The translations under genes were made by a program, and so were the position numbers. Below, one piece after another: positions 1 to 5,648 of a DNA stretch of 6,696 bases. This DNA is from RGIG426 sp045643425 (GTDB lineage Bacteria; Bacillota; Clostridia; Oscillospirales; Acutalibacteraceae): NCBI GenBank assembly GCA_045643425.1, contig JAZUKW010000124.1, positions 1 to 6,696 of the forward strand, in the 5' to 3' direction. A model generated the notes under the pieces. It was given only the letters and a program-made list of their open reading frames with translations. It was not told where the DNA came from and made no database searches. Each line of letters begins with the position of its first letter. The first letter of the stretch is position 1.

Positions 1-1
1 G

Positions 2-904
2 CTCGAAGCGGAAGACCACAACGTCATGCTGGGCGCCACCGAAACCGGTGCCGGTGAGCGTCAGCACGTCGTGCTGTACGACCAAAACTTCGAGCCGGTG
101 GACGACACGAAGATCAAAAGCCCGGTTCGCCCCGAGGTGGGTAAGAGCAAGGTGGTTGCCGAGCTGCCCGACCGCGAGGGAAGCGGTGTGCTGGTGCAGA
201 TGATTTACGACCGTGTGATGATCGGCATTCAACCGAAGGGTATCGGTGACGTGCTGTATCCCTACGGCGATTTCCAAGAGGGCGACACCTTCCACTTTAA
301 AACCGACGTCTACCTCGACGTGGACAACCCGCAGGATTTTTACCCGTTTGTGCTTCTTTGCATCGGCGGCGGCGCCCGTTCGCCCGCAGAGAAAGAATAT
401 AACTACGACGAGTGGTATCCCTCCGAGAAAAACGGAACGGCGCAAAACGTGAACGGCGTGACGACGATCCAGCCGCGCACGTGGACAACGATCGAGTACA
501 TCTTTACCGTGAAAAACGGCGGGTCGGATAAAGGCCGCAACATCAGCTTTTATAATGATGCCGGCGCGTTTTATCTGTACTTCGGCTCGCAGGTGCTGAA
601 CAAGGACATCTACCTCGACAACATCCTGCTTGAGATGGACACCGCGGCGGATCCCAATACCCGCACCACGACGTCGGCGCCTCCGAAAACGACGATGAAA
701 GAGCCGACCACCGAGCCGAAAACCAATCCGGCGGTGATCCCCGGTGACGCCAATGCCGACGGCGTTATCAACACGAAAGACATTCTGACGATCCGCAAAT
801 ACTTGGCGGGTATGGACGTGTTCATCGACATGGAAGGCGCCGACAGAACGGAAGACGGCGTGGTCAATATGAAAGACGTTCTGGCTCTGCGCAAGTGCTT
901 CTGA
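2..904 (+). CDS. Secreted dockerin protein with beta-sandwich binding region (5' partial)
   Basis: The reading frame is open from base 2 to the TGA at 902-904. The first ATG (26) has no signal peptide behind it and no convincing ribosome site before it, so the true start lies left of the window. The visible 300 residues comprise a beta-rich region to about residue 217, a Thr/Pro/Lys linker (658-730) and a C-terminal dockerin (743-901). The stretch around TWTTIEYIFTV and the later IYLDNILLEM resemble the last strands of CBM4/9-like jelly rolls, so carbohydrate binding is likely but is an inference; a catalytic domain could lie upstream. Dockerin loop 1 (GAC at 746) is canonical D-x-N-x-D-G-x-x-N-x-x-D. 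Loop 2 (GAC at 842) has Thr at position 3, and the protein stops at RKCF, a few residues short of a full second helix. The linker is Thr/Lys-rich, unlike the Ser/Glu linkers of the next two genes. Confidence 0.8.
   Translation, partial: LEAEDHNVMLGATETGAGERQHVVLYDQNFEPVDDTKIKSPVRPEVGKSKVVAELPDREGSGVLVQMIYDRVMIGIQPKGIGDVLYPYGDFQEGDTFHFKTDVYLDVDNPQDFYPFVLLCIGGGARSPAEKEYNYDEWYPSEKNGTAQNVNGVTTIQPRTWTTIEYIFTVKNGGSDKGRNISFYNDAGAFYLYFGSQVLNKDIYLDNILLEMDTAADPNTRTTTSAPPKTTMKEPTTEPKTNPAVIPGDANADGVINTKDILTIRKYLAGMDVFIDMEGADRTEDGVVNMKDVLALRKCF
743..901 (+). other. Dockerin domain of the first protein
   Basis: This is a duplicated calcium-binding F-hand module. Repeat 1 reads GDANADGVINTKDILTIRK and repeat 2 reads DRTEDGVVNMKDVLALRK. 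Dockerins bind cohesin modules on scaffoldin or surface proteins. The residues at cohesin-recognition positions 10-11 and 17-18 are TK/RK in repeat 1 and MK/RK in repeat 2. Repeat 2 lacks the usual Asn at loop position 3 and ends early. Confidence 0.88.
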
Positions 905-925
905 CACGCGGCGAGAATTACTTTG

Positions 926-964
926 TTATAAAATGAGGCTGTGAAAGCAGCGGATTTTTTATAA
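926..964 (+). terminator. Possible weak intrinsic terminator after the first gene
   Basis: A GC-rich inner stem pairs GCTGT (938-942) with GCAGC (947-951) around a GAAA loop and is followed by six T (955-960). An outer AT stem can form between 926-933 and 957-964, giving an A-tract/U-tract pairing. The core is only five pairs including one G-U, and an internal loop separates the two stems, so partial termination or read-through into the next gene is plausible. Confidence 0.4.
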
Positions 965-990
965 AAATTTTATTGAAGGAGAAAGAACCT

Positions 991-3630
991 ATGAGAAAAT
1001 CCATTCTTCGGCTGATCACGGTTTGCGCTACGGTTGCTCTGCTTTGCGGCGCCATGCTGTGCTTCAGCCTCACCTCCGCGGAAGCGGCCAACCTCATCGT
1101 CAACGGTGACTTTTCCAATGGTCTCACCGGTTGGACGGTTTCCAAAATGGATGGCGCGACCGTGACCAACGGTCAGCTCGTCATCAACCAGCCCGAAATT
1201 GACAACGGTACGGTGAGCGCTTCGTTCACCGGTGCAATCAAAGCGAGCACGGAATACACCATTCGCTATGATGCGACCAACGTTCAAAACCTGGAAGTGA
1301 AAGTTCACTATACCCAGGGTTTCGGCGGTAACGACGGTGGTATGCTTACCATTCCCGCTAACCAGAATTTCACTTTCTCGACCAGCGAAAGTCTGCAAGA
1401 CGGCGATTTCTCGGTTGAGATCGGCGGCGCGCGTTATACCGATGTGACCGGTACGCTCGACAACTTCATTCTTGTCGAGGGCAGCTCCATTTCGGGTGAC
1501 GTGACTACGCCGTCCTCGAGCGAGTCTTCCGCGACTGAGTCCTCCGCGACCGAGCCGTCCGAGACCGAGCCGTCCGAGACGCAGCCGAGCCAGCAGGGCG
1601 GTTCTACCGAACTGACCGACAACTGGGAGGCGCTTGACCCCGCTCAAGCGGCGGCGGTTTCCTTCAGCAACGGCACGCTTTCCATCAACGCCGGCCTCGT
1701 GGAGGGCGACGTGAAAGCCGGCCAGACCGTGAGCCTCGCTGCCGGTACTTACACGCTGACTGCGGATAAGACCGGTGACCTTTCGTTCTCGGCCAAATGG
1801 GAAGGTAACGAAGTGGGCGAGACCGAAGGCAAATTGACCTTCACCCTGCCCGCGGCGACCAATGTCCAAATCGTTGCGTTCCAGTATCGCGGCACTTCCG
1901 GTACCGCTTCCAACATCGTGCTGTCCGGTGGCGGCTCTCAGCCGACCACTCCGTCTGCCTCCTCGTCCGAGACTACTCCGTCCGGTTCCGAGACTCAGCC
2001 GACTTCCGCTCCGACGAGCGGCAACCTCATCGTCAACGGTTCGTTCAACAGCGGTATTTCCGGTTGGACGCTGACCAACATTGACGAGAACTCCGCCAAA
2101 GTGCAAGACGGTGCGCTGGTTGTCAACCAAGCGAACGGTTGGCACGTGGATATTCGTCCGACCATCAGCGGAACGATTAAAGCGAACACCCAGTACACCC
2201 TCAAATACGAAGCCTCTAATGTGAACAACCTGCAAGTGACCGTTCACCTGGCTCCCGGTTTCGGTGGCGGCGCTTCGATACAGGCCGCTCCGGGCGAAAC
2301 CACCTTTACCACTGCCGCGGATTTGACGGCGAATGATTTCTACGTAACGATTGAAATTATCGCCGACGGCGATGTTTCCGGTACGTTCGATAACTTTGTC
2401 CTCGTCGAGGGCACCAACACCGACGTGACCGACCCGTCCGTCGATCCGTCCCAGTCCGGCACGCAGCCGTCCACCAACCCGTCTCAAAACCCGGGTCAGG
2501 TCGGCAAAGTGGTCGTGTGGTCCGGCACGATCGGTCGTGACTTCACCACGAAAGTCAATGGCCTTGTTATCATCAACGAGGATGCGCTGACCCAAGCGCT
2601 TCGTAATGACCTGGCCGCCAACGGTGCGCCGATCAAATACGAAGTCGAAGCGAATGCCACCTATACCTCCGGTCCGTCCGGATATGTTTCTTGGGGCTTC
2701 TATCAAGAAAACGGTGGTGGACTGGAGATTTGGGCGGATAGAGGTTCTTCCCTTACCTCTGCGGTCATCAGCGATGCAAACGTCGCCAAAATGGATGCGA
2801 CGGCAAGCCTTTGCTTCTGGAGCGAAGGCGGCAACGATGTTGCGAACGTCCAGAGCCTGACCCTCTACGCCTATCGTGAGGGCGGCACGACCAACCCGTC
2901 TTCGTCCGAGACCACTCCGTCCGGCTCCGAGACCAACCCGTCTTCGTCCGAGACCACTCCGTCCGGCTCCGAGAGCGATCCGTCCGGTTCCGAGACCGAT
3001 CCGTCGACCTCCGAGACCACTCCGTCTCAGCCGACCGACGGCAAAGTCCTTGTTTGGACGGGTAACCTCGGCGCTGACTTTGTGACCGCCGATATCGGCA
3101 TTGAAGGTATGGGCGTTGCTCCCATCCAAAACCAGGAAATGATGACGGCTGTGATGGGTGAGCTGCTGCAAAACGGTATCCCGGAGAAAATCGAGATCAA
3201 ATCGCAGCTCGGTTATCTCGGCGGCCCGTCCGGCTTCGCGGCGATCGGCCTGTATTCGAACGGTCAGGTCATCTGGCCGGATAACAACGACCCCTCCGAT
3301 GCCATCTTCAGCAACCTGTCCGGCCTCGGCACGGATACCGCTCTCGTGGTGTTCAGCTATGGCGCGGGTGACACGCTGCACATTGACGGTATGGAGATTT
3401 ACGCCTACCGTGCGCAACCGTCTCAATCCGAGACCGAGCCGACCGGCATTTCGACGCCGGGCGACGCCAACGGCGACGGTGCGCTCAACATGAAAGACGT
3501 TCTCGTTCTCCGCAAGTTCCTCGCCGATCTCCCGGTGGAGATGGATGAGGCTGCGGCCGACGTGAACGGCGACGGCGCGATCAACATGAAGGATGTTCTG
3601 CAGATGCGTAAAATCATCGCGAATTCCTGA
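991..3630 (+). CDS. Secreted non-catalytic multi-module dockerin protein
   Basis: The chosen start is ATG 991, preceded by AAGGAG at 976-981 (9-nt gap). An in-frame TTG at 973 overlaps that site and is rejected. The 879-residue product has a signal peptide (1 to about 32, ending TSAEA). Five modules follow: A (33-166) and A' (344-476), homologous CBM4/9-like domains opening NLIVNG and closing TLDNF(I)LVEG / TFDNFVLVEG; B (207-313), a shorter beta-sandwich with AAGTYTLTA; C (505-630) and C' (683-808), homologous to each other and not recognised by me. Ser/Thr/Pro/Glu linkers separate them, and a dockerin with two fully canonical loops occupies about 823-879. No catalytic motif is visible. The likely role is an extracellular glycan-binding subunit docked onto a cohesin-bearing scaffold; glycan binding is inferred from the A modules only. 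Terminators flank the gene, so it may be monocistronic. It contains no TTA, CTA or TCA codons. Confidence 0.9.
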   Translation: MRKSILRLITVCATVALLCGAMLCFSLTSAEAANLIVNGDFSNGLTGWTVSKMDGATVTNGQLVINQPEIDNGTVSASFTGAIKASTEYTIRYDATNVQNLEVKVHYTQGFGGNDGGMLTIPANQNFTFSTSESLQDGDFSVEIGGARYTDVTGTLDNFILVEGSSISGDVTTPSSSESSATESSATEPSETEPSETQPSQQGGSTELTDNWEALDPAQAAAVSFSNGTLSINAGLVEGDVKAGQTVSLAAGTYTLTADKTGDLSFSAKWEGNEVGETEGKLTFTLPAATNVQIVAFQYRGTSGTASNIVLSGGGSQPTTPSASSSETTPSGSETQPTSAPTSGNLIVNGSFNSGISGWTLTNIDENSAKVQDGALVVNQANGWHVDIRPTISGTIKANTQYTLKYEASNVNNLQVTVHLAPGFGGGASIQAAPGETTFTTAADLTANDFYVTIEIIADGDVSGTFDNFVLVEGTNTDVTDPSVDPSQSGTQPSTNPSQNPGQVGKVVVWSGTIGRDFTTKVNGLVIINEDALTQALRNDLAANGAPIKYEVEANATYTSGPSGYVSWGFYQENGGGLEIWADRGSSLTSAVISDANVAKMDATASLCFWSEGGNDVANVQSLTLYAYREGGTTNPSSSETTPSGSETNPSSSETTPSGSESDPSGSETDPSTSETTPSQPTDGKVLVWTGNLGADFVTADIGIEGMGVAPIQNQEMMTAVMGELLQNGIPEKIEIKSQLGYLGGPSGFAAIGLYSNGQVIWPDNNDPSDAIFSNLSGLGTDTALVVFSYGAGDTLHIDGMEIYAYRAQPSQSETEPTGISTPGDANGDGALNMKDVLVLRKFLADLPVEMDEAAADVNGDGAINMKDVLQMRKIIANS
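1087..1488 (+). other. Module A: CBM4/9-like carbohydrate-binding domain
   Basis: The opening NLIVNGDFSNGLTGWTV matches the typical N-terminal strand of CBM4/9-type jelly rolls, and the module closes with LDNFILVEG. It is clearly homologous to module A' at 2020-2418: both share NLIVNG, GWT, the GTIKA/GAIKA-type strand, EYT/QYT, NVNNL/NVQNL and GFGG. The ligand cannot be read from the sequence. Confidence 0.7.
1609..1929 (+). other. Module B: short beta-sandwich, possibly binding
   Basis: This is about 107 residues with alternating beta pattern. It contains the TVSLAAGTYTLTA stretch common in CBM4/9-like jelly rolls but lacks the NLIVNG opening strand. It starts near LTDNWEALDP and ends in NIVLSGGGS. 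It may be a shortened relative of module A or a separate fold. Confidence 0.45.
2020..2418 (+). other. Module A': second CBM4/9-like domain
   Basis: This is an internal homologue of module A that starts NLIVNGSFNSGISGWTL and ends FDNFVLVEG. The DNA of the opening strand is identical over about 19 bases in both copies (around 1089 and 2022), while the rest has diverged. That suggests an old duplication with a conserved start rather than a recent copy. Confidence 0.7.
2503..2880 (+). other. Module C: unrecognised extracellular module, first copy
   Basis: This is about 126 residues, opening GKVVVWSGTIGRDF and closing LTLYAYRE. It shares with module C' the start (GKV-VW-G-(I/L)G-DF), NG-P-K-E, GPSG(Y/F), a central W-x-D and the YAYR end. 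Exposed aromatic residues and its position between linkers fit a binding role, but I do not recognise the family. Confidence 0.5.
2890..2973 (+). repeat. Exact tandem 42-bp duplication in a linker
   Basis: Two identical 42-bp units (2890-2931 and 2932-2973) each encode the 14 residues TNPSSSETTPSGSE. They are followed by degenerate 21-bp half units to about 3015, so the underlying period is seven codons, of the type (T/S)xPSxSE. The perfect identity suggests a recent in-frame duplication in a disordered linker. Confidence 0.93.
3037..3414 (+). other. Module C': unrecognised extracellular module, second copy
   Basis: This is a homologue of module C that opens GKVLVWTGNLGADF, contains GGPSGFAAIGLYSNGQ and IWPDNND, and ends MEIYAYRAQ. 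It lies directly before the short final linker and the dockerin. Its function is unknown. Confidence 0.5.
3457..3627 (+). other. Dockerin domain of the second protein
   Basis: Two canonical calcium loops are present: DANGDGALNMKD from 3463 and DVNGDGAINMKD further on. Each is followed by a helix carrying RK. The recognition positions are MK/RK in both halves, so the module is close to twofold symmetric. Symmetric dockerins of this type can in principle bind a cohesin in two orientations. Confidence 0.92.
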
Positions 3631-3650
3631 TTTTCTTCGCAAGATCTAAT

Positions 3651-3684
3651 AAAAAACGGCATAGCTTCGGCTATGCCGTTTTTT
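3651..3684 (+). terminator. Strong intrinsic terminator after the second dockerin gene
   Basis: A perfect 15-bp inverted repeat (3651-3665 with 3670-3684) closes on a TTCG loop flanked by C and G, the very stable cUUCGg tetraloop. The right arm ends in a T run that continues as TTTTTTCTTTTC. It lies 20 nt after the stop codon and separates this gene from the next. Confidence 0.95.
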
Positions 3685-3700
3685 CTTTTCTATTTTCCCC

Positions 3701-3729
3701 TTGCATTTTTCGTCACAATATGGTAAAAT
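3701..3729 (+). promoter_or_regulatory. Predicted extended -10 sigma-A promoter for the small dockerin gene
   Basis: A TTGCAT -35-like element (3701-3706) and a TAAAAT -10 element (3724-3729) are separated by 17 nt. TGG immediately precedes the -10 and forms an extended -10, which compensates for the weak -35. Transcription would start near 3736, shortly before AAGGAGG at 3746-3752 and ATG 3760. Confidence 0.65.
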
Positions 3730-3759
3730 ATCGTCGATAGGGATAAAGGAGGACTTCGT

Positions 3760-4500
3760 ATGGAAAAAAGGATATTCCGTATCGTCAGCGTGTGTGCGAT
3801 CATGGCGATGCTGGTGGCGATGATCGTGATTACCTCGATTTCTGTTTCGGCGTTTGACCCGTTGGACGGGGAGGAGAGCACCGGAAGCAAAACGACGGTG
3901 GGCCCGCTGGACAGCCGCGAGGAGGGCGTCAGCCAGACCATCAGCTACCCCGAAGATTATTACTCCGCGGTGACCTACGGCCCGCTGGACGGGGAGGAGA
4001 GCGAGGAGGAATCCGACGTTCCCACCGATCCGTCGCAGAGCGTGACCGATCCGTCGCAGAGCGCGACCGATCCGTCGCAGAGCGCGACCGAGCCGTCTCA
4101 GAGCGCGACCGAGCCGTCGCAGAGCGTGACCGAGCCGTCGCAGAGCGTGACCGAGCCGTCGCAGAGCGCGACCGAGCCGTCGCAGAGCGCGACCGGCAGC
4201 GAGCCGATCGTTACGCTTCCGACGATGCCGACGATGCCGACGATGCCGAGCCAATCGGGTACAAGCGAAACCGAGCCGAGCGTGTCTGAAAAAACGCCGC
4301 TTTACGGCGACGCGAACGACGACGGTGCTGTGAATATGAAAGACGTGCTGCTGATGCGCAAATACGTGGCGGAGCTTCCCGTTACCGTGAATATGACGAA
4401 CGCCGACGTGGACGTGAGCGGCGCGCTCAATATGAAAGATATTCTGTCCGTGCGCAAATTCATTGCGGAGCTGGTGGATCATTTAGGCCCGACCGCATAA
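3760..4500 (+). CDS. Small secreted repeat protein with C-terminal dockerin
   Basis: ATG 3760 follows AAGGAGG (3746-3752) with a 7-nt gap. The 246-residue product has a signal peptide (about 1-31, ending ISVSA) that resembles the one of the preceding protein. The rest is low-complexity: three related acidic motifs (DPLDGEES at residue 33, GPLDSREE at 48, GPLDGEES at 74), eight heptapeptides T(D/E)PSQS(A/V) at residues 89-144, three PTM triplets near 154-163, and a dockerin at about 182-240. Dockerin loop 1 is canonical; loop 2 (D216) has Asp at position 3 and Ser at position 5. No globular domain other than the dockerin is visible. It may be a docked spacer, a carrier of the acidic motif or a blocker of cohesin sites, but none of these roles is shown. 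It has its own promoter and terminator. Confidence 0.88.
   Translation: MEKRIFRIVSVCAIMAMLVAMIVITSISVSAFDPLDGEESTGSKTTVGPLDSREEGVSQTISYPEDYYSAVTYGPLDGEESEEESDVPTDPSQSVTDPSQSATDPSQSATEPSQSATEPSQSVTEPSQSVTEPSQSATEPSQSATGSEPIVTLPTMPTMPTMPSQSGTSETEPSVSEKTPLYGDANDDGAVNMKDVLLMRKYVAELPVTVNMTNADVDVSGALNMKDILSVRKFIAELVDHLGPTA
3856..4002 (+). repeat. Three PLD-type acidic motif copies
   Basis: Copies begin at 3856 (DPLDGEES), 3901 (GPLDSREE) and 3979 (GPLDGEES). The outer two differ at only 2 of 24 bases. The spacing is irregular (45 and 78 nt), so this is motif repetition in an acidic disordered segment rather than a tandem array. Confidence 0.8.
4024..4191 (+). repeat. Eight tandem 21-bp repeats encoding T(D/E)PSQS(A/V)
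   Basis: Eight in-frame 21-bp units run without interruption. Variation is confined to Asp/Glu at position 2, Ala/Val at position 7 and one TCT-for-TCG codon. Such near-identical repeats can expand or contract by slippage or recombination while keeping the frame, changing the length of the linker before the dockerin. Confidence 0.95.
4303..4479 (+). other. Dockerin domain of the small repeat protein
   Basis: Repeat 1 has DANDDGAVNMKD followed by MRKYVAEL. Repeat 2 has DVDVSGALNMKD followed by VRKFIAEL. Positions 10-11 are MK and 17-18 are RK in both. Repeat 2 replaces the usual Asp at loop position 5 with Ser, which should weaken calcium binding in that half. Confidence 0.9.
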
Positions 4501-4509
4501 AACGACAAA

Positions 4510-4546
4510 AAGAAACGACCTTGCGGTTTTCGCAAGGTCGTTTCTT
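4510..4546. terminator. Bidirectional intrinsic terminator between convergent genes
   Basis: A perfect 16-bp inverted repeat (4510-4525 with 4531-4546) closes on a GTTTT loop. The plus strand continues TTTCTTCGTTTT and the minus strand continues TTTCTTTTTGTCGTTTT, so it can stop both the dockerin transcript and the convergent regulator transcript. The regulator's stop codon lies 9 bases beyond it. Confidence 0.92.
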
Positions 4547-4554
4547 CGTTTTGA

Positions 4555-5448
4555 TTAGTTTTCCCGGTGCATATAGCGCTTGACCGAGTCGGCGTATTCC
4601 GACGGCGTCATCTTGGTGCAGCGCTTGAAGTGGCGGGAGAAATACTGTACGGTGGTGTAGCGGAGCGCGTCCGCGATTTGGGTGTAGTTCATATCCTGCT
4701 CGCGGATCATCTGCTTCGCGCGCTCGATCTTGCAGCGGCCGTAATATTCCATCACACCGCAGCCTACGTTGTCGCGGAACATCTTTTTGAGTGCAGAGGC
4801 ACCGATCGAGAACTTTTTGCACACGTCCTCGAACATCAGGCGGTCCTCGACGTTTTGCTCCAAATACTCGCAGATGGCTTTCAGCCGCTGGTTTTGAAAA
4901 TCCTGCTGCTGGATGGGAATGGGCAGCTTTTCCAGCGGCTTGTTGTCCGAACGGACAAGGTGGATGAGGAACTCCTCGAGATACAAGCGGATGAGCTGTT
5001 CGCAGGCGAACGGCTGATCGTTGCGGCGCAGCAGCTCTTTCACGTTAGGATCGCCGAGGGGAGAGGAGAACGCCTCGCGCGCTTCGGACACCATGTGTGC
5101 CAAAAGCGGGCGCATTTCCTCTGTGCAGTTGATAATGCGGCCGGCGATGGTGTGCAGCGCTTTGCAGTCACCGTCGAAAGAAACCACCACCGCGTTGGCG
5201 GTCGAAGAACCGTCGCAGCGGATGCTGTGGAATTCCATCGGCTTGTGAAGATACAGCTGTTTCGTCTCCAGCGCGATCTCGGTGTTGCCCGCGGTGATAA
5301 ACACGCGGCCTTTATCCACGTAGATAAATTCCCAAAAATCGTGCAGCTCGCCGGCGAACGCGAACGTGCGGGTGTATTCCAGATAATGCACCGACACCAC
5401 GTTGTCGACAGACAGATCATTGCGGAGCGTGATACGTTTATACTCCAT
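4555..5448 (-). CDS. AraC-family transcriptional regulator
   Basis: This is a 297-residue regulator, a usual length for the family. The N-terminal half looks like a cupin-type sensor: the HDFWEFIYVDKGRV stretch (residues 36-49) and HKPMEFHSI (68-76) are typical of AraC proteins that sense small molecules, often sugars. The C-terminal DNA-binding domain has the first helix-turn-helix at about 206-225 and the second at about 256-272, followed by the diagnostic FSRHFKRCTKMTPSEY (270-285). The ATG at 5446-5448 follows AAGGGGA in the minus-strand leader with a 7-nt gap. The gene is divergent from the nucleotidyltransferase gene and shares 231 bp of promoter region with it, so that operon and its own gene are the likeliest targets. 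The effector is unknown. The dockerin genes on the other side are a possible but less supported target. Confidence 0.93.
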   Translation of the reverse strand: MEYKRITLRNDLSVDNVVSVHYLEYTRTFAFAGELHDFWEFIYVDKGRVFITAGNTEIALETKQLYLHKPMEFHSIRCDGSSTANAVVVSFDGDCKALHTIAGRIINCTEEMRPLLAHMVSEAREAFSSPLGDPNVKELLRRNDQPFACEQLIRLYLEEFLIHLVRSDNKPLEKLPIPIQQQDFQNQRLKAICEYLEQNVEDRLMFEDVCKKFSIGASALKKMFRDNVGCGVMEYYGRCKIERAKQMIREQDMNYTQIADALRYTTVQYFSRHFKRCTKMTPSEYADSVKRYMHREN

Positions 5449-5523
5449 AACGTCATCCCCTTATTTTGTTTTCGTGTTTCTTTATTCCTTTTCACAGATA
5501 AAGATTTTCCTCTTCATGTTAGC

Positions 5524-5552
5524 AGTATATAACAAATGACCTAAAATGTCAA
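5524..5552 (-). promoter_or_regulatory. Predicted sigma-A promoter of the AraC-type regulator
   Basis: On the minus strand a perfect TTGACA -35 (5547-5552) is followed after exactly 17 nt by TATACT (5524-5529). The start point would fall near 5517, giving a leader of roughly 70 nt before the start codon. The -35 element also forms the right half of TGAC-N7-GTCA (5537-5551), a small inverted repeat that could be an operator or coincidence. Confidence 0.82.
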
Positions 5553-5560
5553 GAAAAAGG

Positions 5561-5585
5561 CGAAAATTACACGAAAAAAATTACA
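5561..5585. promoter_or_regulatory. Direct repeats between the divergent promoters, candidate regulator site
   Basis: AAAATTACA occurs at 5563-5571 and again at 5577-5585, each preceded by CGA. Both lie in the 40-bp gap between the -35 elements of the two divergent promoters. AraC proteins often bind direct repeats in such positions, but the 14-nt repeat distance is not an integral number of helix turns and the region is A-rich, so these could also act as UP elements. Confidence 0.35.
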
Positions 5586-5592
5586 ATAAAGG

Positions 5593-5621
5593 TTGAAAAA
5601 GCGCACAAAAATTGATATAGT
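5593..5621 (+). promoter_or_regulatory. Predicted sigma-A promoter of the nucleotidyltransferase operon
   Basis: TTGAAA (5593-5598) and TATAGT (5616-5621) are separated by 17 nt, and TGA directly before the -10 adds an extended -10. The start point would be near 5628, giving a leader of about 50 nt that contains a 7-bp hairpin (5630-5648). Confidence 0.82.
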
Positions 5622-5629
5622 ATAAGAAA

Positions 5630-5648
5630 GACTTTTTGTATAAAAGTC
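5630..5648 (+). other. Small hairpin at the 5' end of the nucleotidyltransferase mRNA
   Basis: GACTTTT (5630-5636) pairs with AAAAGTC (5642-5648) around a TGTAT loop. It lies right at the predicted transcript start, well before the ribosome site. A role as a 5' stabilising stem is possible. It is too AT-rich, and has no T run after it, to be a terminator. Confidence 0.4.

Noticed and set aside
26..28. ATG 26 as the start of the first protein
   Set aside because: The frame is open to the window edge, there is no good ribosome site, and no signal peptide follows although the C-terminal dockerin implies secretion.
973..991. TTG at 973 as the start of the large dockerin protein
   Set aside because: It sits within the ribosome binding site AAGGAG itself; ATG 991 has ideal spacing and leads straight into a normal signal peptide.
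970..3642. An 890-residue antisense open frame across the large dockerin gene
   Set aside because: It is in exact codon register with the sense gene, is rich in Gly/Arg shadow repeats from the linkers, and has no ribosome site or signal. It is explained by missing TTA, CTA and TCA codons.
4024..4191. Regular short direct repeats as a possible CRISPR array
   Set aside because: The 21-bp units are contiguous with no spacers and are in frame inside a secreted protein, so they are coding repeats.
3646..4482. A 278-residue minus-strand frame opposite the small dockerin gene
   Set aside because: Its repeated ALRRLGR pattern is the reverse complement of the TEPSQSA repeats, and it starts inside the sense dockerin. 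No independent support.
4567..5532. A 321-residue plus-strand frame opposite the AraC regulator
   Set aside because: It is in codon register with the regulator. The minus strand has unmistakable AraC helix-turn-helix motifs and a consensus promoter.
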